Shown: piece by piece, positions 18,318 to 25,527 of the stretch
Layout: each line of letters starts with the position of its first letter
Numbering within the stretch: the first letter of the stretch is position 1
Source of the DNA: Photobacterium kagoshimensis
GTDB taxonomy: Bacteria > Pseudomonadota > Gammaproteobacteria > Enterobacterales > Vibrionaceae
Length of the DNA: 64,000 nt
Assembly: GCF_050337045.1 (NCBI RefSeq)
Contig: NZ_JAKJSO010000019.1
Location: forward strand, 1-64,000
Direction: 5' to 3'
Made by a program: the position numbers and the translations under genes
The notes under the pieces: model-generated
What the model saw: the letters and a program-made list of their open reading frames with translations, nothing else
Database searches by the model: none
What the model was told of the DNA's origin: nothing

Positions 18318-18330
18318 CAAGGGAAGGTTT

Positions 18331-19236
18331 ATGCAACCACAACATCTTCGTCAGTTATCACGACAACTTGTTCGCCAGTTAGGGATGCTTGATAGCCATT
18401 GCGGCTCATTCAAACTCACTCCCGTTCAAGCACATACGCTGATAGAACTAGAAAAAACGCCTTGTACTGTTAGTCAGATGGCTGAAAAACTCAATGTTGA
18501 TAAATCCAATGCAAGCCGTACTCTCGCCATTTTGTTGAATCTCGGGTTAGTACAAGCAACCAGTAATCCAGATGACAAACGTAGCCAGTTGTCACAACTC
18601 ACAACAGCAGGCCAGCAAACACTCACGGCGCTGCACCAACAATTGAATCAGCAGGTGCAAGGTATTTTAGATCAAATGGACTGCGATGAAATTAATCAGC
18701 TTGAAAGCAGCTTACATCGCTATTCACGTTCAATTAGCGCGGTAGATAAACAGCAAGACGTTATTGTACGCTCGCTCACACCGAGTGATGATCCTTCGGT
18801 AGCTGCTGTTATTCGCCGCGTATCAGCGGAATATGGTTTAACCGAAGATAAAGGGTATGGCGTCGCCGATCCGACATTGGATAGCATGCACCGCGTCTAT
18901 GCCGAGGCTAAAAGTCATTACTGGGTGATCGAGCAAGATCAACGGATTTTAGGCGGTGGTGGTGTCGCGCCACTGGCTGGCTCAGACAATTTGTGCGAAT
19001 TACAAAAAATGTACTTTCTGCCGCAATTACGCGGTAAAGGACTCGCGCGCATGTTGGCAGTGAAAGCGCTGAAATTTGCCCGAGAACAAGGCTATAACGG
19101 CTGCTACTTAGAAACTACGGCCAACCTCAAAGAAGCCATTGCCTTGTATCAGTCATTGGGGTTTGTTGTTATTCCGCATGCGTTAGGCAATACCGGGCAT
19201 GATGCCTGCGAAGTCCGAATGCTAAAAACCTTCTAG
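18331..19236 (+). CDS. MarR-GNAT fusion protein (regulator plus acetyltransferase)
   Basis: 301 residues. Residues 1-145 are a MarR winged helix: LTPVQAHTLIELEKTPCTVS, then MAEKLNVDKSNASRTLAILLNLGLV with the wing NPDDKRSQLS. Residues 150-301 are a GNAT acetyltransferase with the acetyl-CoA loop LPQLRGKGLARML and the late motif AIALYQSLGFV. ATG 18331 is chosen for GGGAAGG just upstream; a TTG at 18301 lies inside the operator. Fusions of this order are known in many bacteria; the substrate and ligand are unknown. Confidence 0.9.
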   Translation: MQPQHLRQLSRQLVRQLGMLDSHCGSFKLTPVQAHTLIELEKTPCTVSQMAEKLNVDKSNASRTLAILLNLGLVQATSNPDDKRSQLSQLTTAGQQTLTALHQQLNQQVQGILDQMDCDEINQLESSLHRYSRSISAVDKQQDVIVRSLTPSDDPSVAAVIRRVSAEYGLTEDKGYGVADPTLDSMHRVYAEAKSHYWVIEQDQRILGGGGVAPLAGSDNLCELQKMYFLPQLRGKGLARMLAVKALKFAREQGYNGCYLETTANLKEAIALYQSLGFVVIPHALGNTGHDACEVRMLKTF

Positions 19237-19266
19237 CCATTATTAACATCATTAATTTCAGGTATA

Positions 19267-19293
19267 AAAAAGTCGGCCAATAAGCCGACTTTT
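19267..19293. terminator. bidirectional terminator between MarR-GNAT gene and rraB
   Basis: AAAAGTCGGC and GCCGACTTTT pair around a CAATAA loop between two convergent genes. Confidence 0.88.
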
Positions 19294-19317
19294 CATACTT
19301 AGAACAGCAAAACGCGA

Positions 19318-19719
19318 TTACTCGTCGTCGTCTTCACCGTCTTCGTCTTCATCTTCACCCGACTCGAAGTATGTACCCCAGCCGTCGTAATCAATGTTGT
19401 GTTTTTCAGCAAGCTGAATCATTTTTTCAGCTTGTTCGTCAATTAGTTCTACTTTTAGTGCTGATTCCATTACGGCATCAAAACAAACAACTTTACCACC
19501 ACCATCTTCAGGCGCCAGTTCAAGTTCTTCTGCTTCCATCACCTCGTAGCCCATCTTGAATGCTTCTACAGCCGCTGCTTCAAGCTCTTCAAACGTATCT
19601 GCTGAAAAGTGGTGCTCAATAGTGTAAAGCGCTTCAGGCTCGCTGCCATCTTCTAAGATAGCGGCAATAATTTCGCGAGTCTCTTCCTTCTGCTCTTCAA
19701 TCAGTTCTGCATAAGACAT
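19318..19719 (-). CDS. rraB: ribonuclease E inhibitor RraB
   Basis: 133 residues, highly acidic with a Glu/Asp-rich tail (EDEDEDGEDDDE), as in RraB. Known RraB binds the C-terminal scaffold of RNase E and changes which mRNAs are degraded. The N-terminus is MSYAELIEEQKEETREIIAA. ATG 19719 has GGAG seven bases upstream; the reading frame upstream of it is not coding. Confidence 0.94.
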   Translation of the reverse strand: MSYAELIEEQKEETREIIAAILEDGSEPEALYTIEHHFSADTFEELEAAAVEAFKMGYEVMEAEELELAPEDGGGKVVCFDAVMESALKVELIDEQAEKMIQLAEKHNIDYDGWGTYFESGEDEDEDGEDDDE

Positions 19720-19810
19720 GGGGTAACTCCAACTATGGAATAAATTTGCTGGCAAATATCGCATGGATTTAGACGAATTACCATCCTGTTAATGTTACGA
19801 GAAGGTAAAA

Positions 19811-19824
19811 TTGATTTTAATCAA
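19811..19824. promoter_or_regulatory. FNR-type site
   Basis: TTGATTTTAATCAA matches the FNR consensus TTGAT-N4-ATCAA in all ten defined bases. It lies 92 bases upstream of rraB and about 440 bases upstream of the arginine-leader ORF, between the two divergent units. Anaerobic activation of an arginine deiminase cluster would fit; which unit it serves is not shown. Confidence 0.65.
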
Positions 19825-19893
19825 AAATATTGTCGATTTATTATTGCACTAAGCCGCCTAAGTCCCAATTTAACGAGTGAATAAAGTTTCAAC

Positions 19894-19996
19894 TTATGCA
19901 AAACACCCCAAACCAGTGAATGCGTAATTAAAAAGAAAAAACGCATAAGAAAACGGAGATGTTATAAAACCTAGGCATAATTTATCGGTTTTATGC
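19894..19996. promoter_or_regulatory. cluster of GCATAA motifs and an inverted repeat before the arc leader
   Basis: TTATGCA (19894-19900), GCATAA (19943-19948), GCATAA (19975-19980) and TTATGC (19991-19996) lie within about 100 bases. ATAAAACC (19964-19971) and GGTTTTAT (19987-19994) form an inverted repeat that overlaps two of them. TGCATAA resembles the ArgR half-site TGNAT, so this may be the arginine-regulated promoter region. Confidence 0.4.
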
Positions 19997-20083
19997 GGTC
20001 TTTAGGCTAAAAATTAACATTCTGATGAATATTTACCCTCTTATAGCACAACACCAAAAAACATATTCATCCATTAATTAATG

Positions 20084-20120
20084 GGAAATACCCCAACACA
20101 CAAAGTGTGTGGTTATTTCC
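20084..20120 (+). promoter_or_regulatory. long leader stem-loop upstream of the Arg-rich ORF
   Basis: GGAAATA pairs with TATTTCC at the base, then CC with GG, then ACACAC with GTGTGT around an AAA loop, about 15 pairs with small bulges. No T-tract follows. A similar GGGAAATA...TTTCCCC arrangement lies just upstream of arcA (23099-23126). Confidence 0.5.
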
Positions 20121-20260
20121 GCCAAAATGGCCTTCTGGAAAAGTGTGAACGGCTGCAAAGTTACCTATTTAGTAGCAGATTACAATCACTGCGTCCAAAG
20201 AGATATGACTCGGTGGCAACAACCAACCGGGCACTATATAAAATAAAGAGAGATACGATC

Positions 20261-20479
20261 ATGAGTAAGTTCACTATCGATACAGGAGCACGCAACGTCC
20301 GTCGACGAAGTCAACTCCACCGTTCTCGAAGAGCGCTCACTCCATTCACCCACTCTGACCATAGTGTGCCGTTGCCTTTCGAGGTATTGGTTAACGATAA
20401 AGGGGTGACTGAGCGTTACGCGCCCAAAGTCATAACTTCAATAGCCGATAACCATTTCGCTTCGACGTTACCCAATTAA
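20261..20479 (+). CDS. Arg-rich mini-ORF resembling the ArcA N-terminus; leader peptide or remnant
   Basis: 72 codons from ATG 20261. The 26 nt at 20247-20272, covering ribosome site, start and first four codons (MSKF), are identical to those of arcA at 23171-23196. The protein can be aligned to ArcA for about 35 residues (MSKF, RR, HR, RALT), then diverges. It has 7 Arg among codons 11-24, using CGA three times and AGA once, codons scarcely used in arcA. Stem-loops flank it before the transporter gene. It could be a decayed duplicate of arcA or an arginine-sensing leader peptide; I do not know of a described equivalent. Confidence 0.5.
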   Translation: MSKFTIDTGARNVRRRSQLHRSRRALTPFTHSDHSVPLPFEVLVNDKGVTERYAPKVITSIADNHFASTLPN

Positions 20480-20496
20480 GTAACTCAAGCAAACGT

Positions 20497-20519
20497 GGTT
20501 GTGTGTAACAACACACACC
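20497..20519 (+). promoter_or_regulatory. stem-loop just after the Arg-rich ORF
   Basis: GGTTGTGTGT pairs with ACACACACC with one bulge around a short AACA loop. It begins about 17 bases after the ORF stop and carries the same CA/GT-rich arms as the stem-loop at 20084-20120. Confidence 0.45.
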
Positions 20520-20545
20520 AAGCTAACTTCCAATAACACGTTTTA

Positions 20546-20575
20546 CTGAACGCTACTGTTCAGGGAGCCCTTTTG
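20546..20575 (+). terminator. possible attenuator stem-loop before the transporter gene
   Basis: CTGAAC and GTTCAG pair around GCTACT (20546-20563), followed by GGAGCCC and TTTT. The T-tract is short and offset, so this is a weak candidate for a conditional terminator. Confidence 0.35.
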
Positions 20576-20606
20576 CGCCTACATCATTGTTCGGCGTACT
20601 GGATCA

Positions 20607-20634
20607 CACCCATACACCACCACAAATATGGGTG
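20607..20634 (+). promoter_or_regulatory. stem-loop next to the transporter ribosome site
   Basis: CACCCATA and TATGGGTG pair over 8 bp around a 12-base loop. It ends one base before AAGGAG, the ribosome site of the transporter gene, so it could affect translation or protect a processed 5' end. Confidence 0.5.
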
Positions 20635-20647
20635 CAAGGAGATAAAA

Positions 20648-22093
20648 ATGACGACTCAAACGGTACAACAAGAAGAGAAAGGCGGCTTCTTTGCCAACTT
20701 TAAATTCCCTTCTGCCTACACCATCCTGTTCGGCCTCATTGCGTTTGTCGCACTGTTAACCTGGATTGTTCCAGCGGGTCAGTATGAGCGCGTAATGAAT
20801 GAAGATCTTGGCAAAGAAGTGCCAGTAACGGGCACCTACCACGCAGTAGATAGTAACCCTCAAGGCGTTATTGATGTACTTATCGCACCGATTGATGGCT
20901 TCTACGATCACAATACTTACGAAGCTGCTGCAATCGATGTTTCACTATTCATTCTTGTTATCGGTGGCTTCCTTGGTCTAGTGACTAAAACAGGTGCTAT
21001 CGATGCGGGTATCGAACGTGTAACTGCTCGCTTACAAGGGCGAGAAGAAATGATGATACCTATCCTGATGGCATTGTTTGCTGCGGGCGGTACTATCTAC
21101 GGTATGGCGGAAGAGTCACTACCTTTCTACACCCTACTTGTTCCAGTAATGATGGCGGCACGCTTTGACCCAGTCGTAGCAGCAGCAACTGTACTACTTG
21201 GCGCTGGTATCGGTACGCTTGGTTCAACCATTAACCCATTCGCAACAGTAATCGCAGCAAACGCCGCGGGTATCCCATTCACAGACGGCATCATGCTTCG
21301 TGTTGCTATGCTGGCTATCGGTTGGGTAATTTGTGTTGGCTACGTAATGCGTTATGCAAAAATGGTTCGTGCTGACAAAACTAAATCTATCGTTTACGAC
21401 AAATACGAAGAGAACAAAGCACACTTCCTAGGCAACCAGTCTGGCGAAATGTTGGAGTTCACTACAACACGTAAAATCATTCTTGCTATCTTCGCTGCAT
21501 CATTCGGTATCATGATTTACGGTGTATCTGTTGCGGGTTGGTGGATGGCTGAAATTTCAGGCATGTTCCTAGCGTCAACAATCATCATTGGTCTGATTGC
21601 TCGCATGAGCGAAGAAGAATTCACGTCAAGCTTTATCGATGGCGCACGTGACCTACTTGGTGTTGCACTTATCATCGGTATCGCACGTGGTATCGTGGTA
21701 ATCATGGACCGCGGTATGATCACAGATACAATTCTGTTCGCAGCTGAAAGTGCTGTAACAGGTCTGTCTTCTATCGTGTTCATCAACGTAATGTACTGGT
21801 TAGAAATCGTTCTTTCATTCCTAGTACCTTCTTCATCTGGTCTAGCTGTACTAACCATGCCTATCATGGCACCACTTGCTGACTTCGCAGGCGTGAGTCG
21901 TGACCTAGTAGTAACGGCTTACCAATCTGCATCAGGTATTGTAAACCTAATGACCCCAACATCTGCGGTTGTTATGGGTGGTCTGGCTATCGCACGCGTT
22001 CCTTACGTTCGCTGGGTAAAATGGGTAGCACCGCTACTAGGTATGCTAACTGTACTTATCATGATTATGCTAAGTGTGGGCGCAATCCTTTAA
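20648..22093 (+). CDS. yfcC: YfcC-family transporter, probable arginine/ornithine carrier of the arc cluster
   Basis: 481 residues with 11-13 hydrophobic segments, of the YfcC/DcuC (C4-dicarboxylate carrier) superfamily. The N-terminus has FPSAYTILFGLIAFVALLTWIVPAGQY, and the GxxxEExLPFYT and SSSGLAVLTMPIMAPLADFAG regions are typical. ATG 20648 has AAGGAG seven bases upstream. Its place before arcA-arcC-argF suggests it imports arginine and exports ornithine, the job of ArcD elsewhere; the substrate is inferred from context only. Confidence 0.85.
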   Translation: MTTQTVQQEEKGGFFANFKFPSAYTILFGLIAFVALLTWIVPAGQYERVMNEDLGKEVPVTGTYHAVDSNPQGVIDVLIAPIDGFYDHNTYEAAAIDVSLFILVIGGFLGLVTKTGAIDAGIERVTARLQGREEMMIPILMALFAAGGTIYGMAEESLPFYTLLVPVMMAARFDPVVAAATVLLGAGIGTLGSTINPFATVIAANAAGIPFTDGIMLRVAMLAIGWVICVGYVMRYAKMVRADKTKSIVYDKYEENKAHFLGNQSGEMLEFTTTRKIILAIFAASFGIMIYGVSVAGWWMAEISGMFLASTIIIGLIARMSEEEFTSSFIDGARDLLGVALIIGIARGIVVIMDRGMITDTILFAAESAVTGLSSIVFINVMYWLEIVLSFLVPSSSGLAVLTMPIMAPLADFAGVSRDLVVTAYQSASGIVNLMTPTSAVVMGGLAIARVPYVRWVKWVAPLLGMLTVLIMIMLSVGAIL

Positions 22094-22122
22094 GCAATAC
22101 TGGCTTTATCTTCATCCCCTCC

Positions 22123-22146
22123 AAACCGCCTTCGGGCGGTTTTTTT
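22123..22146 (+). terminator. terminator after the YfcC-type gene
   Basis: AAACCGCC, TTCG and GGCGGTTT followed by T residues. It separates the transporter from arcA, which must then have its own promoter. Confidence 0.92.
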
Positions 22147-23141
22147 ATAACCCCCTCCATTTTATGCCTCCCTCCCCGCTTCTTTGCCATCTTTGCATCA
22201 CCATGACATCACTACTCGTTATCATGCCCATAACGCCGCCTAGGTCAGCGTCCTGTTAGCTTCCTTTCCCCCCTTCTGCGGTAGCACTATTTTGCTGAGG
22301 GCAATTAATCTATAGCCCTACTGACTTACAGACTTATTTGCCTACAATTCTACTTATCTGAAGGCCTGCTTTCCTGAGCTCCTATTAACCAATAGCCCTA
22401 CCATTTGGCGTTCGCAATACACTATCTAACTCACAAGAGTAAGCCCCGTTCCTATTTAATCCCCTCACAACCAATGCTGCTATTACATAATTATCCTCAC
22501 ACGAGAAATTAATGCTCTGCTTTTAAATAGTCGTTGTAATAAATAATTACCAAAAACGGCAACTTATACACCACAAAATAAAACAACCAACTGTGGCAGT
22601 ATTAATATTTACTTACATCATCATGACAGCAATATTACCGACCTAGTAGAAAGCAGCCCTCGCAATATTAATAACAATCAATATAAACAGAGTAAATTAA
22701 AGCTATTTACAGAATGTTTTAAAATTACAAAAACAGTTTTAGATCAAATTAAAAGAAAAAGTTTTGTTACCAACAGATTAACAAACCCATGTTTTTTAGA
22801 TAGACAGCCATTTTATGTGCATAAGATTGTATTTTAAGCATCAAACCTTCGACATAAAAAATGCATAAAGTCTCCACAAAAAAACCAAAACACATAAGAA
22901 ACAACAAGATAAAACAACAAAGACGTGCATAAACCCACTTAAACAACATAAATTCCCAGCCATGAAAACTAATAACAAATGCATTGAAAATGTTAAAAAA
23001 ATAGCGAGATAAGTTATTTTGTTATTATATAAAGTGTGACAAACCTCTAAGACTAATACCCCGTTAAGAGTAGAATGATTCACAACAAAGGAGAGCAGGG
23101 AAATAAACAAACGTTGGTTTCCCCGCCATAAAATAAATAAA
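22147..23141. other. 1 kb gene-free region upstream of arcA
   Basis: No convincing gene on either strand. The first 400 bases are C/T-rich and unremarkable, with AGCCCTACC-like repeats at about 22312 and 22393. From about 22550 it is very AT-rich. TGCATAA occurs at 22818-22824, 22862-22868 and 22926-22932, a CATAAG at 22893, and a possible -10 (TATTATATAAAG) near 23025. It probably holds the arcA promoter and several regulator sites; a small RNA cannot be excluded. Confidence 0.5.
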
Positions 23142-23161
23142 GCCAACCGGATTTAGTTGGC
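23142..23161 (+). promoter_or_regulatory. stem-loop next to the arcA ribosome site
   Basis: GCCAAC (23142-23147) and GTTGGC (23156-23161) pair around an 8-base loop. It ends 10 bases before the AGAGAG ribosome-site stretch of arcA. Confidence 0.5.
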
Positions 23162-23184
23162 ATATTAAATAGAGAGATACGATC

Positions 23185-24405
23185 ATGAGTAAGTTCTACG
23201 TAGGTTCTGAAATAGGTCAACTACGCCGCGTTCTAATTCACCGTCCAGAACGTGCGCTGACTCACCTAACTCCATCAAACTGTCACGATCTACTATTTGA
23301 TGATGTATTAGCGGTTGAGCGCGCTGGCCAAGAACACGACGTATTTGCTAACACACTACGTGAGCAAGGTGTTGAAGTAATGCTTCTTGGTGACCTACTA
23401 GCAGATACGCTAGAAGTGCCAGAAGCGAAAGAATGGCTTCTTAACACGCAAATCTCTGACTACCGCTTAGGTCCAGCATTCGCAAATGACGTTCGCTGCT
23501 TCCTAGCTGACCTTCCTAGCAAAGAATTGTCTTCTATTCTTCTAGGCGGCCTAAGCTACGCTGAGCTACCAATTAAATCTTCTTCAATGATGCAAGGCCT
23601 ACACGCATCAAATGATTTCATCATTGAACCATTACCAAACCACCTATTTACTCGCGACACATCTTGCTGGGTATACGGCGGTGTTTCAATCAACCCAATG
23701 GCTAAGCCTGCTCGTCAACGTGAAACAAACCACGTTCGTGCAATCTACCGTTGGCACCCAACCTTCGCTGGCGCAGATTTCGTTAAATACTTCGGCGACG
23801 AAGAGAAAATCTACGACAACTCTACAATTGAAGGCGGCGACGTTCTAGTTATCGGTAAAGGCGCAGTTCTTATCGGTATGTCTGAGCGCACAACAGCACA
23901 AGGTGTTGAGCAACTAGCATCTAGCCTATTCAAACACGGCGAAGCGAAACAAGTTATCGCGATGCAACTACCTAAGCACCGCTCTTGCATGCACCTTGAT
24001 ACAGTAATGACTCACATGCGTGAAGATACATTCTCTGTATACCCAGAAGTTGTACGTAAAGACGTTCAATGCTGGAGCCTAACAGGTGACGAGTCTGGCG
24101 CTGTTAAGATTAAAGAAGAAGGTTACTTCGTAACTGCAATCGAGAAAGCACTAGGCGTAGATAAACTAAACCTAATCACAACTGGTGGTGATAGCTTCGA
24201 AGCAGAACGTGAGCAGTGGAATGATGCGAACAACGTATTAACTGTTAAACCTGGTGTTGTTGTTGGTTACGAAGGTAACACTTACACCAACGAAAAATAC
24301 GACAAAGCTGGTATCACAGTTCTTCCAATCCCTGGAGACCAACTGGGTCGTGGTCGCGGTGGCGCACGCTGCATGAGCTGCCCAATCGAACGTGACGGCA
24401 TCTAA
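23185..24405 (+). CDS. arcA: arginine deiminase
   Basis: 406 residues, the usual length. Converts arginine to citrulline and ammonia, the first step of the arginine deiminase pathway. The guanidino-group-modifying fold shows FTRDTSCWVYGG (substrate Asp), EGGDVLVIG, HLDTVMTH (catalytic His/Asp region) and a C-terminal RGGARCMSCPI with the catalytic Cys. It has its own long upstream region. It is followed by arcC and argF in the pathway order. Confidence 0.98.
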   Translation: MSKFYVGSEIGQLRRVLIHRPERALTHLTPSNCHDLLFDDVLAVERAGQEHDVFANTLREQGVEVMLLGDLLADTLEVPEAKEWLLNTQISDYRLGPAFANDVRCFLADLPSKELSSILLGGLSYAELPIKSSSMMQGLHASNDFIIEPLPNHLFTRDTSCWVYGGVSINPMAKPARQRETNHVRAIYRWHPTFAGADFVKYFGDEEKIYDNSTIEGGDVLVIGKGAVLIGMSERTTAQGVEQLASSLFKHGEAKQVIAMQLPKHRSCMHLDTVMTHMREDTFSVYPEVVRKDVQCWSLTGDESGAVKIKEEGYFVTAIEKALGVDKLNLITTGGDSFEAEREQWNDANNVLTVKPGVVVGYEGNTYTNEKYDKAGITVLPIPGDQLGRGRGGARCMSCPIERDGI

Positions 24406-24436
24406 GCAATAGTCTTTCACTAGACAATGCTCAGAC

Positions 24437-24464
24437 GGTTAGCCGGTAACGCTATCGGCTAACC
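24437..24464 (+). promoter_or_regulatory. intercistronic stem-loop arcA-arcC
   Basis: GGTTAGCCG and CGGCTAACC pair over 9 bp around a 10-base loop, without a T-tract. It sits between arcA and the arcC ribosome site, and is likely to shape mRNA ends or stability instead of terminating. Confidence 0.6.
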
Positions 24465-24491
24465 ACTTTAAAACCAAGAGAGAATAATCCC

Positions 24492-25403
24492 ATGACTAAG
24501 CAAACTGTTGTTGTTGCATTGGGTGGTAACGCACTACTTCGTCGCGGTGAGCCATTAGAGGCTTCAACCCAACGAATCAATATCGCAAAAGCTGCACAAA
24601 CTATCGCGGCTATCGCAGAAGAATACAACGTGGTGTTAGTACACGGTAACGGCCCACAAGTTGGTCTACTAGCACTTCAAGGTTTGGAATACAAAGCTGT
24701 AAATCCATACCCACTAGATGTACTAGGTTCAGAAACACAAGGCATGATCGGCTACATGCTGATGCAAGAGCTGAAAAACCTACTACCAGAACAACACGTT
24801 TCATGCATGTTGACGCAAATGACTGTAGATCCAGCGGATCCAGCATTTATCGACCCAACAAAACCTATCGGCCCTGTATACCAAGAAGCCGAAGCGCGTG
24901 AACTAGCAGAAAAATACCACTGGACAGTAAAACCTGACGGCGAATACTTCCGTCGCGTAGTACCAAGCCCACAACCAACCGGTATCGTAGAAGACGATGC
25001 AATCACAGCACTGATTAAACAAGGTCACCTTGTAATCTGTACTGGTGGTGGCGGTATCCCAGTGAAGAAAGTCGACGGTAAATTAGTTGGCGTAGAAGCT
25101 GTAATCGACAAAGACATGTCAGCAGCCTTCCTAGCGAAACAACTTGAAGCTGATGCACTGTTGATTCTGACAGATGCACAAGCGGTATTCCTGGATTGGG
25201 GCAAGCCAACGCAAAAAGCATTGAGCAGCACTACTCCAGCAGAATTAGCGAATTACGAATTTGATGCAGGTTCTATGGGACCGAAAATCGAAGCGTCATG
25301 TGAATTCATCAATCAAGGTGGCAAATTAGTAGGTATCGGCGCTCTAGAAGACGGCCTACGCATCCTGAAAGGTGAAGCTGGTACGAATATTATTTCAGAA
25401 TAA
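24492..25403 (+). CDS. arcC: carbamate kinase
   Basis: 303 residues. Makes ATP and carbamate (NH3 plus CO2) from carbamoyl phosphate, the energy-yielding step. Amino-acid-kinase motifs are VVALGGNALLRRGEP at the N-terminus, VHGNGPQVG, and CTGGGGIPV. It lies 86 bases after arcA. Confidence 0.97.
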   Translation: MTKQTVVVALGGNALLRRGEPLEASTQRINIAKAAQTIAAIAEEYNVVLVHGNGPQVGLLALQGLEYKAVNPYPLDVLGSETQGMIGYMLMQELKNLLPEQHVSCMLTQMTVDPADPAFIDPTKPIGPVYQEAEARELAEKYHWTVKPDGEYFRRVVPSPQPTGIVEDDAITALIKQGHLVICTGGGGIPVKKVDGKLVGVEAVIDKDMSAAFLAKQLEADALLILTDAQAVFLDWGKPTQKALSSTTPAELANYEFDAGSMGPKIEASCEFINQGGKLVGIGALEDGLRILKGEAGTNIISE

Positions 25404-25457
25404 CAAAATAGTTATTCACAAAAACCCAATAATACGATAAACAATAGATACTACTTA

Positions 25458-25494
25458 CCGACAGCGTAACCGCCAATTACTCGGCCGCTGTCGG
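25458..25494 (+). promoter_or_regulatory. intercistronic stem-loop arcC-argF
   Basis: CCGACAGCG and CGCTGTCGG pair over 9 bp around a 19-base loop, with no T-tract, ending 33 bases before the argF start. Confidence 0.6.
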
Positions 25495-25527
25495 CAGAGA
25501 GATACCGATTCTTAAAAGGAAATCATC

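Noticed and set aside
20081..20260. 60-codon N-terminal extension of the Arg-rich ORF
   Set aside because: Its start lies at the base of the stem-loop at 20084-20120; the ribosome site shared with arcA precedes the inner ATG at 20261.
22841..23146. 101-codon minus-strand frame, very hydrophobic
   Set aside because: Phe/Leu/Cys-rich composition is what the complement of A-rich DNA gives; it overlaps the arcA leader and has no convincing ribosome site.
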